DNA of 64,000 bases from an uncultured Acidobacteriaceae bacterium (GTDB lineage Bacteria; Acidobacteriota; Terriglobia; Terriglobales; Acidobacteriaceae), in assembly GCA_937879855.1 (NCBI GenBank), contig CALFMO010000006.1, forward strand, positions 310,001 through 374,000, in the 5' to 3' direction. The notes beneath the pieces are model-generated. The model had not been told where the DNA came from. It made no database searches and was given only the letters and a program-made list of their open reading frames with translations. Below are positions 8,988 through 17,479 of the stretch, piece after piece. The position numbers and the translations under genes were made by a program. Every line of letters begins with the position of its first letter. The stretch's first letter is position 1.

Positions 8988-9218
8988 CTATGAACCCATA
9001 TTCGTGAAAAGCCAGCCCTGCTCCCGGGGTACCGAGTGTTTGCGGGGTTTTCGGATCGCTATTCGCTTGGCGGTCGGAGTGTTCCACATTAGCCCTAGCC
9101 TGCGGAAATTCTCGCGAGCCTGTTGAGCGCCGACCCCATGATTGACTCCGTTGCACTGGCAGCGGCAATCGTTCCCTTTAGCGTCGTAGCACCGTGGATC
9201 ACATCTACGCGCGCTCAT
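8988..9218 (-). CDS. Small Cys-rich conserved protein
   Basis: 76 aa. Starts MSARRCDPRCYDAKGNDC and carries the 'CRCQCNGVNHGVG' signature that I associate with a widespread family of short bacterial proteins of unknown function. Five to six clustered cysteines suggest metal binding. It overlaps the end of the split HipA-like gene by 14 bases. Confidence 0.7.
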   Translation of the reverse strand: MSARRCDPRCYDAKGNDCRCQCNGVNHGVGAQQARENFRRLGLMWNTPTAKRIAIRKPRKHSVPREQGWLFTNMGS

Positions 9219-10017
9219 TGGAATTTAGTTCTGCTTGCAAACTGCCGCCACGAACATGAGGTGAGATCGTGCTCCCCCGACGTGGAATTGAGGCTTGTAA
9301 AACGGCGCGTGGGCGGGCGGATTGCCAGTTTGGAAACGGGTCACGAGTGGAGTGGCGAAACGCTGTAATCTGATCCCGTACCGACGACCGGCGTTTATGG
9401 AGAGTTTCAATCAAACGGCTGAGACCGGCAGTGTCATTCTCGTACCACTGCGCAGGAACGTTCGCCGCAATGCTCCATAGAACGTCGACGCTCATTTCTT
9501 CAACACGGGTAAGTGCGGGCTCGAACGCATTCCACCCTCTAACATGTTGGTAAACGTAGTTCCTGGCGTATACGCCGCGCAGCGCGGCGTCGGGGAAATT
9601 CCATTCCCCTGCATTGAAGCAATATCCCTGGTCGATAAAGAATGCCTTGTAGTCCGCGCGACGCTTTGTGGACCAGGTGAAGACCGCTTGCCGGCCATCC
9701 GCATTTCCTGTCCATTTGTCCAGTACGAGGACTCGCGCAAAATCCCCAATGTTTCTGACTCGCTGAAAGAGGCTTTCAGGTAGATAGTCGAACAGGGCAC
9801 CCTCGGCAGGATCGACAACGTATTCCGACGCGAGGTGCAATCCAGACTGGAACGCTGTCCGCACGCCTCCTAGATTGATGCGAAGCTCGGGTGTGTTCGC
9901 AATCAGCCAACTGCAAACTTCAATAGTGGTGACGCGCGGAACTGGCAAACCCAATAGCGCACCCAATCGGGTCGCCATCATCTCGTTAGCAAGGACTCGC
10001 ACGTGCTGCGGATTGTT
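9205..10017 (-). pseudogene. HipA-like kinase, 3' part (split by RIT element)
   Basis: About 270 codons of a HipA_2-type kinase: 'NPQHVRVLANEMMATRLG', the 'LDKWTGNADGRQAVF' loop and 'FFIDQGYCFNAGEW', the catalytic/metal region of this family. The frame continues to a GTG at 10,098, but those ~27 extra residues come from the RIT element end, not from the kinase. The missing N-terminus lies at 13,524-13,634 on the far side of the element. The fragment could still be translated from the GTG, but it lacks the first strands. HipA kinases phosphorylate tRNA synthetases or related targets in toxin-antitoxin systems; no antitoxin gene is seen here. Confidence 0.8.
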
Positions 10018-10018
10018 T

Positions 10019-10047
10019 TGTAATGTTGAGAACTCAGTAATGTGAAG
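10019..10047. repeat. RIT terminal inverted repeat, left copy
   Basis: Starts TGTAATGTTGAGAACTCAGT and ends AATGTGAAG. It is identical, inverted, to 13,471-13,499. The centre TGAGAACTCA is itself palindromic and is a likely core recombinase site. A partial third copy (CACATTACTGA) lies near 10,096. Confidence 0.85.
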
Positions 10048-10113
10048 CCAACTCTGTCGGCGCGCCCGCAAACTGCCCGCGGTTGTGTTCGACTCCACAT
10101 TACTGAAGAGTTT

Positions 10114-11127
10114 TCAGAGGCGTTCCAACCATTCGAGGACAGACTGGTCTCGACGCCAGGAAGAAGTGCTGCGTTTAAGAATCGGGGCCATCTTGCTGAT
10201 CGCCCGGCGCTTCATTTCGAGATTGACTGTCGCATATCGGTTCGTCGTGTTCGTGCTGGAATGTCCCAACCAGTGACTGATCGTCGTGAGGTCGACACCA
10301 GACGACAGAAGTGCAACGGCGGTACTGTGGCGCATGCTGTGCGGGTGAAGGCGTTTCCGCCTGAGAGTACTCACGTGCGCAGAAGCGCGGTCCGAATGCT
10401 TTGCCAAGATGTACCTAACCCCAAAGCGAGTCAGCGGCTGCCCCCGGTAGTTCACAAACACATGGGCATCTGAGCGAAGATCCAGACGGTTTTCCTCGCA
10501 ATGATCAGAAAGTACTTTGGCTGTCTGTGCCCACACAGGGCAAAACCGTTCTTTTCTTCCTTTCCCGAAAAGCCGGATCTGGAAGGGGCGCGTTAGTTGC
10601 AAATCACGGGCTCGCAAATCCACAATCTCCTGCACACGAGCGCCGGTGTTGAACATGGTTGCCAACAAGGCGTAATCACGGCGTCCATCCCTGCTGCCAC
10701 GGTTGATTCGAGATAGTATGGTCTCGATCTCATCGTGCTCGAGATAGTCTATGGCCCGCTGACGGGCACGCTTGAATGGAATACCCAAAATCCCCTGAAC
10801 ACGGTCGAGTTGCTCGGGGTCATGAGCCCCGACGTAGCGAAAAAAAGCGTGAATGGCCGCCAAGCGAACATTGCGCGTGGTCACACTGTTCTTGCGAGAC
10901 TCCTCCAAATGGGTGAGGAAAGCGATTACGTGTTGGAGTTCCACGTCACTAAAATCGAGGTCATGAACACTGCACTTTCGCTTACTGGCTAGGAATCGAA
11001 GAAAGAGAACGAGGCTATCCCGATAACTGTGCACAGTATGGGCACTCATGCCTCGGACTCGCGGCAGGTGGTCTGAAAAATATATCCTCAGACGAAGTGC
11101 GAGTTTGTTAGGCGCTGCGACGCTCAT
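10114..11127 (-). CDS. RIT tyrosine recombinase, third gene
   Basis: 337 aa. N-terminal SAM-like core-binding domain (residues ~10-110), then the catalytic domain with GARVQEIVDL (catalytic Arg), HPHSMRHSTA (His-x-x-Arg) and LGHSSTNTTNRY (His and nucleophilic Tyr). All four key residues are present, so it should be active. Its start overlaps the second recombinase by four bases. In RIT elements the three recombinases are thought to act together on the element ends. Confidence 0.9.
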   Translation of the reverse strand: MSVAAPNKLALRLRIYFSDHLPRVRGMSAHTVHSYRDSLVLFLRFLASKRKCSVHDLDFSDVELQHVIAFLTHLEESRKNSVTTRNVRLAAIHAFFRYVGAHDPEQLDRVQGILGIPFKRARQRAIDYLEHDEIETILSRINRGSRDGRRDYALLATMFNTGARVQEIVDLRARDLQLTRPFQIRLFGKGRKERFCPVWAQTAKVLSDHCEENRLDLRSDAHVFVNYRGQPLTRFGVRYILAKHSDRASAHVSTLRRKRLHPHSMRHSTAVALLSSGVDLTTISHWLGHSSTNTTNRYATVNLEMKRRAISKMAPILKRSTSSWRRDQSVLEWLERL

Positions 11128-12128
11128 GCGCTGATCTCCTTCCGGCGCGAAATAGGAACCACCAGTCCGCCATAAGAGCCCCGGAAGCGGTTGCTAGCAA
11201 GAGCGCGAAGGGGCTCGACGAAATGGAGATAGTGGTACGTAGACGCTACGGAGACATGTCCCATGTATGCCGACAACAGCGGCAGTTTGGCCGTAACATC
11301 TGCGCCGGCACGATACCAGCGAATCAGTGTGTTTACGGCAAACGAGTGTCTAAAGTCGTGGATTCGTGGCCGGCGCCCGGATCGCGTGCGAATATTGAAA
11401 GCATCCAGAACGACCGATACAGCGCACTGCAGGCCGAATCCTGAATACGCTCTTCCGCCCCGGCACTGGTTCCAGATCAGCGGTGTGGAGGAACAGATGG
11501 GAAATCCGTGCTGCTGACGCACTTGGAGATAGCGTTGAAGCTCGCGAACGACATCCGACCGCAATGGCAGTACTCGTGATTTATAGAACTTGGAGGTCCG
11601 CACCAGGAGTAATCCTTCCTGCGCATCGAAATCGCTGACTGTCAGACGCCGTAGTTCGCCACTGCGCAGCCCGGTCGTATAGAGAAGCACAATAGCCAAA
11701 CGTATTACATCGGGGCGAAGCGGGGAGAAAGGTCGGCGCTGAAGGTCTGAGGCAGACGTTAGCAGGCACGCCACCTTAGCATCCGAAAAAATGTAAGGAG
11801 CTAACAACTGCCCCGGACGCGGGAAAAACATCGTGTCCGGCACAAAGCAATCTGGCTCGGTACGAAGCCGGTATCGGCAGAACCTCTGAATGATACCCAT
11901 GCGAAGCCGTCGCACACGTGGTGTTAGCCCGGCGAGAGTGCGGCACCATTCATAAAATGTCTCTGATGTTAGGTCCTGCGATTCGCGGGGAAACCTGGAA
12001 AGATATTGGTCGAGAGACTTAAGGGTTCTAATCGGATGCTTGTACTTCTTGCCCAGCGCCAGGTTGAGTTTGAGATAGCGAGCTATGGTTGACCCCAGCT
12101 TCGATCGGAAAGCAAGTGCTTGCTTCAT
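11124..12128 (-). CDS. RIT tyrosine recombinase, second gene
   Basis: 334 aa. Catalytic motifs TGLRSGELRRL, IHDFRHSFAVN and MGHVSVASTYHYL give the Arg, His-x-x-Arg, His and Tyr of tyrosine recombinases. The N-terminal ~120 residues are basic (LNLALGKKYKHP) and probably bind DNA. Four-base overlaps at both ends couple it to the other two recombinases. Confidence 0.9.
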   Translation of the reverse strand: MKQALAFRSKLGSTIARYLKLNLALGKKYKHPIRTLKSLDQYLSRFPRESQDLTSETFYEWCRTLAGLTPRVRRLRMGIIQRFCRYRLRTEPDCFVPDTMFFPRPGQLLAPYIFSDAKVACLLTSASDLQRRPFSPLRPDVIRLAIVLLYTTGLRSGELRRLTVSDFDAQEGLLLVRTSKFYKSRVLPLRSDVVRELQRYLQVRQQHGFPICSSTPLIWNQCRGGRAYSGFGLQCAVSVVLDAFNIRTRSGRRPRIHDFRHSFAVNTLIRWYRAGADVTAKLPLLSAYMGHVSVASTYHYLHFVEPLRALASNRFRGSYGGLVVPISRRKEISA

Positions 12129-13372
12129 GCTCGCACCGCCTTGTGCAGAGGGAACTCTGCGGGTACGGGAAGACCGACGTCCCGTAAGTCTTCGAGGGCC
12201 AATCGCAGATAGGTTCCTGTGCTTTGTGGTGCACGATGGCCAAGAATATCGCCGATTGTCTTAAGCGGGATCTCGCGGCGGAGCAGTGAAACAGCATAGG
12301 AATGTCGGATGCGATGGCATGATCCCCGTCCGGAGATCGTCACTCCGGCGCGATCTGCCCATTTGCGAAACGCTGTCGACAAAGCCGTTGTCTTGAGCGG
12401 ACCAATCGGGGCTTTCCCACGAAGGAAAATGTGCCGAAATGTAGCTGGCCGGGCAGACTTCCTCAGATATCGGCACAAGGCTGCGCCCACTGTGTCGGTC
12501 AGCGGAAGTTCGAGAAGTGTGCCGGTCTTGCTCTGAGAAATAGATATTTTCCGAGCGCGCCACTGAACATCATCTAGAGTCAGTGCCACGACATCGCTGG
12601 CTCGCAACCCGTAGCAAGCCATCAACAGGAACATCGTGAAATCACGCAGTCCCTGCAAACTGGATTGGTCAATGGATCTGAGGAGTTTCTGAACTGTTTT
12701 CCACGGCAGTGTGCCAGGGAGTTCCTCATCTCGATAGACCCGTGGCGTATCAATGAACCCGTCAAGTTTATGGGGTATTTTTCCGCTTTGTGCCAGGAAC
12801 CGCACAAAGCAGCGAAGTCGAACTGTGATCTGACGCAGGCTCCTTCGCGTGAAGCGCCTGCTGACCTTTTTAAGAAAAACTTCGAGATCCTTGCTCTTTA
12901 GTGACTCTGCTCTTTCAGGGTGATTCTCGATGTCGAGGTGTTGAAGGAACTCCGAGGCCGTATAGGAGTTCTGACGGATCGTGCACGAAGCGGCCCCACG
13001 GACTTTCTCCAAGTAGCGTGCATACTCGGCTAGCCACGCATGGGTTGTACTTGTGATGTCTGGTTCGGATGTCAACAGGTTCTGCGCGTGCAGATATTTT
13101 TCCAGTGCACCCGTCGAGTCAGTCAAATAAGGGAAACGCTTGAGCAGGCGCTTCCGGCAGGCTTTCCAATCGGAATCGCGAATCTCGCTGAGAGAAGTAA
13201 CGCCGCGTCGAATCAGAACCGCTTCGATGTGCGGTAACAGCCAAATCTGCCGCCTTATGTAGCCAGGAGCGTACTGCTGGTTCACGAGCCACGTGGAAAA
13301 GCCATCTACAACTGGCCCAAGGACCGCCAATGATGTGTACCGCCGGAATCCGGGGTAAAGAACTTTAAGCAT
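12125..13372 (-). CDS. RIT tyrosine recombinase, first gene
   Basis: 415 aa, the longest of the three. Motifs YGLRASDVVAL, CHRIRHSYAVS and LGHRAPQSTGTYLR supply the catalytic residues. The start ATG 13,372 has GAGGAG upstream, next to a small hairpin (GGCGCTACTAGCGCC). It is the promoter-proximal gene; the ~100 bases between it and the right repeat should carry the element's promoter. Confidence 0.9.
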   Translation of the reverse strand: MLKVLYPGFRRYTSLAVLGPVVDGFSTWLVNQQYAPGYIRRQIWLLPHIEAVLIRRGVTSLSEIRDSDWKACRKRLLKRFPYLTDSTGALEKYLHAQNLLTSEPDITSTTHAWLAEYARYLEKVRGAASCTIRQNSYTASEFLQHLDIENHPERAESLKSKDLEVFLKKVSRRFTRRSLRQITVRLRCFVRFLAQSGKIPHKLDGFIDTPRVYRDEELPGTLPWKTVQKLLRSIDQSSLQGLRDFTMFLLMACYGLRASDVVALTLDDVQWRARKISISQSKTGTLLELPLTDTVGAALCRYLRKSARPATFRHIFLRGKAPIGPLKTTALSTAFRKWADRAGVTISGRGSCHRIRHSYAVSLLRREIPLKTIGDILGHRAPQSTGTYLRLALEDLRDVGLPVPAEFPLHKAVRA

Positions 13373-13470
13373 CAGATCTCCTCATGGCGCTAGTAGCGCC
13401 GTCTGATGCTACGAAAAAATGTGCAGCGGGACGTCAAAAACCCACGATTCAGGCGCACTTTACCTGTCTG

Positions 13471-13499
13471 CTTCACATTACTGAGTTCTCAACATTACA
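13471..13499. repeat. RIT terminal inverted repeat, right copy
   Basis: Begins CTTCACATTACTGAGTTCTC and ends AACATTACA. Perfect inverted match over 29 bp to 10,019-10,047. Confidence 0.85.
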
Positions 13500-13527
13500 G
13501 AACTTATGTTGAGCTCAACATAAGTTC
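13500..13527. repeat. 28-bp perfect palindrome at the RIT right end
   Basis: Half-site GAACTTATGTTGAG followed directly by its reverse complement. It shares 'ATGTTGAG' with the terminal repeat, so it may be an additional recombinase site. It has no copy at the left end, making the element ends asymmetric. Confidence 0.75.
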
Positions 13528-13634
13528 TGAAATTTTGTAACGTAGTAGAGTCCGTCAGAGGCTCGGAGGAGTTGGGACTGCGATCCACCGCGCAGGCAGC
13601 GTACGTGCTGGATGGCAGCGATACCGGATGACAT
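13524..13634 (-). pseudogene. HipA-like kinase, 5' part
   Basis: ATG 13,634 with AAAGGAG seven bases upstream begins a product starting MSSGIAAIQHVRCLRGGSQS and ending DGLYYVTKFQN at 13,524. This is the expected N-terminus of HipA_2 proteins. Joined to the part ending at 9,205 it restores a continuous kinase of about 306 residues. As it stands it runs into the RIT palindrome and stops after one more codon. Confidence 0.8.
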
Positions 13635-13729
13635 TAGCTGCTCCTTTATCGGAAAGTCTGAGTGACGCGGACCCGGGGCGGCGCAAGAGAGTAATCGGGG
13701 AGGAAATCCTGTGGTTCTTTGCGGGTGAG

Positions 13730-14719
13730 CTAGGAAATGATGCCGGCAGCCCTTTCCAGCGCGTTTAACAGTAGCTGCAAGGTGTGAAGGTCTTGGATCT
13801 CCCTATAGGAGCTAAGCTCTAACGAATGAAAAATCTCTTTCGCTGCGGATTCGTCGAGTTTGCGCAAGGCAGCTTGGACTCGAAGGAGGCCGCGCTGGGC
13901 GCCATTCATATGTGCCAGGACTTTATGTTGGAGGGCTAGGTTTCGGATGTGCGTTGGATCCCACACATGGGCCACTGTCTTTAACAGTCCGCGATAGAGC
14001 TTCGCGCCAATGACGGATTCCATGGCGCGTATTTCTCTGATGACGTTCTTGGTGGTTCCTTTCGATTCTGTAGCGGCCTCCTGACTTCCGGTACTCTGCT
14101 CCTGCACAGTCGTATCGGGCTGCGTGTCTGGCAGTATCTTGACAGGGGGGCGGAGTCCGCTTCGCCATCCAGCCGGCGTGGCCCACTCCGGCAGTACAGG
14201 ATTGGAAATCGGCCTTTTTTGAGGGTCGAGTGCCAACCAGACCCCGACAAAGTGGTAGAAATAACGCCCGAGGCCAAAACCGGCGCAGGATCGTTTGAAG
14301 GCCTGAGCTTCGGCCGCGGTGGCGGCATTCTCGTTTCGAGACCATTCCTCGCCAGTTGCTGAGTGACAACCGAGATAGTCAATGTTCAGCTCACAGGTGA
14401 CGAGGATCTTCGTCGTGGTCGTGTCGAGCGTGTACTTCTCACGCCATCCAATCGGACTAATCAGGGAGTTGAGCCTGTCCTTGTAAGCCCTCGGGTCGGC
14501 ATATGGCAGACAGAACCCTTGCAACTTGCGATCAATGAATTTTGTTTCGCTTGCTCGCCACTTCACCAGGGCAATATCAAAAGGCACCTGCAACTCTTCC
14601 AACAGAATTGCCAAGTGTGGTTGTAAGGGGATGACGACCCCCGCTGGGATCACCCGGGCCTTGCCGTTAGCGCCGGCTGCGCCATTCAATTCAGTTCCAC
14701 TCCCATTACTTGCTGCCAT
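13730..14719 (-). CDS. Rad52/Rad22-family recombination protein
   Basis: 329 aa from ATG 14,719, with GGGGAGG upstream. Residues ~25-180 match the Rad52 DNA-binding core: 'AYKDRLNSLISPIGW', 'KILVTCELNI', and 'NAATAAEAQAFKRSCAGFG' followed by LGRYFYH. Rad52-type proteins anneal complementary single strands, as phage and ICE recombination systems do. The C-terminal ~120 residues are a helical tail of unknown role. It lies downstream of ssb, split from it only by the group II intron, so the two probably formed one operon handling single-stranded transfer DNA. Confidence 0.85.
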   Translation of the reverse strand: MAASNGSGTELNGAAGANGKARVIPAGVVIPLQPHLAILLEELQVPFDIALVKWRASETKFIDRKLQGFCLPYADPRAYKDRLNSLISPIGWREKYTLDTTTTKILVTCELNIDYLGCHSATGEEWSRNENAATAAEAQAFKRSCAGFGLGRYFYHFVGVWLALDPQKRPISNPVLPEWATPAGWRSGLRPPVKILPDTQPDTTVQEQSTGSQEAATESKGTTKNVIREIRAMESVIGAKLYRGLLKTVAHVWDPTHIRNLALQHKVLAHMNGAQRGLLRVQAALRKLDESAAKEIFHSLELSSYREIQDLHTLQLLLNALERAAGIIS

Positions 14720-14875
14720 CGCGCGACCTCCCCTTCGAAATTATCGGCCTAAACAGCAACCACCCCCACAACATCGCCGTGAAGCCCACAGTCTTACCTG
14801 CACAATCTAGCGTCGCAGAGCGGAGTCGTAGAGTAGGCCACTGATTTGAAGTGATCTCCTCAGCGGCCCCTCGTC

Positions 14876-14908
14876 AAACCGTGCGTGCAGTTTTCCCGCA
14901 CACGGCTT
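14876..14908 (-). ncRNA. Group II intron domain V
   Basis: Minus-strand hairpin AAGCCGTGTGCGGG, loop, then CTGCACGCACGGTTT. The AGC-type catalytic start is represented by AGCCGTG, as in many bacterial introns. It stands 25 bases past the end of the maturase gene. Confidence 0.85.
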
Positions 14909-14932
14909 TCCGACTGCCTTCTTCCGGTGGCT

Positions 14933-16270
14933 TTACGGCGTTCCAAGACGGCCGTACCGTGTGTGGCTATCACCGACCGCCGACAGGCTGTACAGTTTGA
15001 AGAGCCCGTGATAGTCGTAAAACCACGACGGTGGATGGTCTCTCCATCCTTTAGACCGCTTCTTGTGTTTCTTTCGCAGCATGATGCAGAGTGTGTAAAT
15101 CGTGTAATTCGCGATGCTCAAGAAATGCATTCTTGAGTTGCCGGTCTTGAAGTAGTTGCCCCATCCCCTGAGAATCGGGTTTATCCGTTCTCGTATGAGA
15201 TGTGGGAGATCCCAATGCTGTCCGGTTCGAACAGCCTCGCGGATCTTACTCTTGACCGCCTGCATCGCCTTGGGCCTTGGATAGTAGTACGTCTTCACCG
15301 ACCCTGTGCGCTTCGAAGGCCGCACAGTGAATCGGTGACCAAGGAAATCAAATGTCTCCTCCTTGACGTTTACTACCCGCGTTTTCTTTGCGTTCAGCGT
15401 GAGGCCGAGCCGATCAAGAATCTTCTTAGCCTCAGCCAGATAAAAATCCGGCTGCCGATTGCAGAGAATCACAAAGTCATCGGCATAGCGGACGATGTGA
15501 GCATCGTGCTTTCGCTCGCCGTACCCTCTGCGCTCCCAATAATTGTCCAACCAATGGAGGTACAGATTGGCCAGCAAGGGAGAGATGACCCCACCCTGTG
15601 GCGTCCCGGTCGTTTCCTTCCGTACCTGCATATCCTCCATGACTCCAGCTTTCAGCCACAACTCGATCAGTTTGACCACCGACCGATCAATGACCTTGGA
15701 CCGTACTGACAGCAGAAGGCGGTCATGCGGAATTGTGTCAAAGTACGACTTCAAATCCGCATCAACAACCCAGTGACAGCCGAAGTTTAGCCACTTATAG
15801 ACCTCCCGCAGCGCCTTGTGGGCGCTCTTCCGTGGCCGGAAGCCATACGAGAAATCCTTGAAGCTCGCTTCGAACAGGGGTACGATCACGATCTTCACTG
15901 CTGCCTGCACGACACGATCTGTAGTAACTGGAATGCCCAGCGGTCGTTGCGTCCCATCAGCCTTCGGGATGTAAACCCGTCGCACCGGCAGGGGCTTGTA
16001 CCGCTTCTTTAGCAAACGCTCCTTGATGCTGCGCAGAAATTCATCAAGGCCAATTTCCTTCTCGATGACCTCGAAGGTTTGCTGGTCGATGCCAGGGGCA
16101 CCGCCGTTGGCTTTGACTTGTCGGTACGCAGTTCTCAGAACGTCGTCTCGGCACACCTTGTCATACAACACTCCGAACTTCCGCGTCGGATTCGCCTTGG
16201 CTGCCCGGTATAGCGTCCGTTGCAATACTCGCACCTTGTCTAACGGCATGTTTTGAGCTTTCGCAATCAT
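14933..16270 (-). CDS. ltrA: Group II intron reverse transcriptase/maturase
   Basis: 445 aa. RT fingers and palm: 'RPLGIPVTTDRVVQAAVK' (RT2), 'YGFRPRKSAHKAL' (RT3), TGTPQGGVISPLLANL (RT4) and the active-site RYADDFV with YADD at 262-265. A maturase (GIIM) region with 'LIRERINPILRGWGNYF' follows. No HNH endonuclease motif is seen at the C-terminus. Length and motifs look intact, so the intron may still splice and move. Confidence 0.95.
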   Translation of the reverse strand: MIAKAQNMPLDKVRVLQRTLYRAAKANPTRKFGVLYDKVCRDDVLRTAYRQVKANGGAPGIDQQTFEVIEKEIGLDEFLRSIKERLLKKRYKPLPVRRVYIPKADGTQRPLGIPVTTDRVVQAAVKIVIVPLFEASFKDFSYGFRPRKSAHKALREVYKWLNFGCHWVVDADLKSYFDTIPHDRLLLSVRSKVIDRSVVKLIELWLKAGVMEDMQVRKETTGTPQGGVISPLLANLYLHWLDNYWERRGYGERKHDAHIVRYADDFVILCNRQPDFYLAEAKKILDRLGLTLNAKKTRVVNVKEETFDFLGHRFTVRPSKRTGSVKTYYYPRPKAMQAVKSKIREAVRTGQHWDLPHLIRERINPILRGWGNYFKTGNSRMHFLSIANYTIYTLCIMLRKKHKKRSKGWRDHPPSWFYDYHGLFKLYSLSAVGDSHTRYGRLGTP

Positions 16271-16832
16271 GCAGTGCCTCTCACATCGTTTCGCTTGGCA
16301 GAAGCAGAGGCCCTTCCCTCCGGTGAGGTTTTGTTGTCTTCACCATCGTCGGTACTATGACCTCCTCCGACTCCTCTATCCCGCTTTTCTCTGGATTTTG
16401 GCGAACAACCTTATTCCATCGATTACGCGGCAGGTTAAGCCGCGACAGGCAGAGGTCTCAACTGTTCCGCTCAGTTCTTTCCACACATCCCATCCTCTAT
16501 ACCCCGAGTCCCATCCCCGGCTTCAAATGGTTAGTTCATCCACCAAGGATCACTGGCCTTCGTCCCCATTCTAAGGACTCAGCGGGACCACTTTAGGCCA
16601 TGCTCTCCCAGCATTCCTGCATGGCTGACATTAACGAGGCTTATTAAGGTTCACTTGCGTTACGGGCTGTGCAGTTGCGCGCGCCCACGGTCTGGGTCTG
16701 GGGCCACGTTTATCCGGCGTTGCTCCTGTGCTTCGGTCACCCTCCACACATACGCCATAGCTACGCAGTCAACTAACCTCCTTCTGCGGCAGGACTTTCA
16801 CCTGCAAGAAACTGAGTGATTTAACAGTTCGC

Positions 16833-17258
16833 TCAAAAAGGGATGTCTTCGTCAGTAATCGAACTTGGGTATTGATCGTCAACATCGGATCGGCGCGAGT
16901 CTTCAGTGTTACGAGCGCTGCTGCTGCCGCCGAGGAGCACGAGGTCGGTTGCGACGATCTCTGTTCTAAATTTCTTCTCGCCACTCTGGCGGTCGTCCCA
17001 ACTCGAAGTGTGCAGGCGTCCCTCGATGTATAACTTGTTTCCTTTCGATACGTACTCTCCGACGATCTCAGCAAGCCGCTGCCAAGCAACGATGTTGTGC
17101 CATTCGGTTCGCTCCTGCCATTCCCCGCTCTTGTCTTTGAATCGTTCGTTTGTGGCCATACTGAATTTGGCAACGGGCGTGCCGCTAGGCGTGTATTTCA
17201 CGTCCGGGTCCTTACCGAGATGCCCAACTAGAATCACTTTGTTTACACTTTTCGGCAT
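16833..17258 (-). CDS. ssb: Single-stranded DNA-binding protein
   Basis: 141 aa. I choose ATG 17,258 (MPKSVNKVILVGHLGKDPDV) because GGAGG lies upstream and the OB-fold begins there; the open frame extends 36 codons further. It has the OB-fold strands of bacterial SSB and ends in the acidic tip DEDIPF that recruits partner proteins. It presumably coats the transferred strand together with Rad52 and the primase. The intron begins directly after its stop. Confidence 0.95.
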   Translation of the reverse strand: MPKSVNKVILVGHLGKDPDVKYTPSGTPVAKFSMATNERFKDKSGEWQERTEWHNIVAWQRLAEIVGEYVSKGNKLYIEGRLHTSSWDDRQSGEKKFRTEIVATDLVLLGGSSSARNTEDSRRSDVDDQYPSSITDEDIPF

Positions 17259-17476
17259 TGTGATTGCCTCCGATTGTGAATGAGCTTTGCTGCAGTTGGC
17301 GAGGGTTTCTGCGCAACAACATGCCTGTGGGGACTTGAAAAGCAGGCCCGCTCGCAAAGTGGGCACGGAGTCTCTACCTTGAAATCATCGCAGCATGCAT
17401 CGATCATTAGCTCCGCCAAGTTGGATTCGTGAAAAGACAGGCAACAACCCTGTTGCGTCTCGACAGCGTGTAACAA
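17243..17476 (-). CDS. Possible small Cys-rich protein
   Basis: 77 codons from a TTG at 17,476, four bases after the methyltransferase stop, overlapping the ssb start by 16 bases. Contains CC...H and CPLCERAC, compatible with a small zinc-binding fold. No strong ribosome site, so it could be untranslated leader of ssb. Confidence 0.35.
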   Translation of the reverse strand: MLHAVETQQGCCLSFHESNLAELMIDACCDDFKVETPCPLCERACFSSPHRHVVAQKPSPTAAKLIHNRRQSQCRKV

Positions 17477-17479
17477 CGA

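Larger units (their letters stand above)
10019..13527 (-). mobile_element. RIT element (recombinase in trio)
   Basis: Three tyrosine-recombinase genes in one direction with 4-nt overlaps, bounded by a 29-bp perfect inverted repeat (10,019-10,047 and 13,471-13,499). A 28-bp palindrome lies outside the right repeat. This is the arrangement of known RIT elements. The insertion point is visible: the HipA-like gene reads up to Phe-Gln-Asn at 13,524 and resumes with Asn-Pro-Gln at 10,012-10,017. At most a 3-bp repeat (GTT at 10,015-10,017 and 13,524-13,526) flanks it. The exact outer ends are uncertain by a few bases. Confidence 0.9.
14828..16830 (-). mobile_element. Group II intron
   Basis: Minus-strand intron carrying a reverse transcriptase/maturase. 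Its 3' end is clear: domain V at 14,876-14,908, then a domain VI stem (GGCCGCTGA / TCAGTGGCC) and the typical end CCTACTCTAC at 14,828. The 5' end is within a few bases of 16,830, just after the ssb stop; the region 16,271-16,830 contains domain I-like sequence including a GCAGGTGAAAGTCCTGC hairpin. It sits between ssb and rad52 and interrupts no reading frame. Confidence 0.85.

Noticed and set aside
17259..17366. 36-codon extension of SSB
   Set aside because: The OB-fold begins at MPKSVNKV, which has GGAGG directly upstream. The extension is Cys-rich and unlike SSB.
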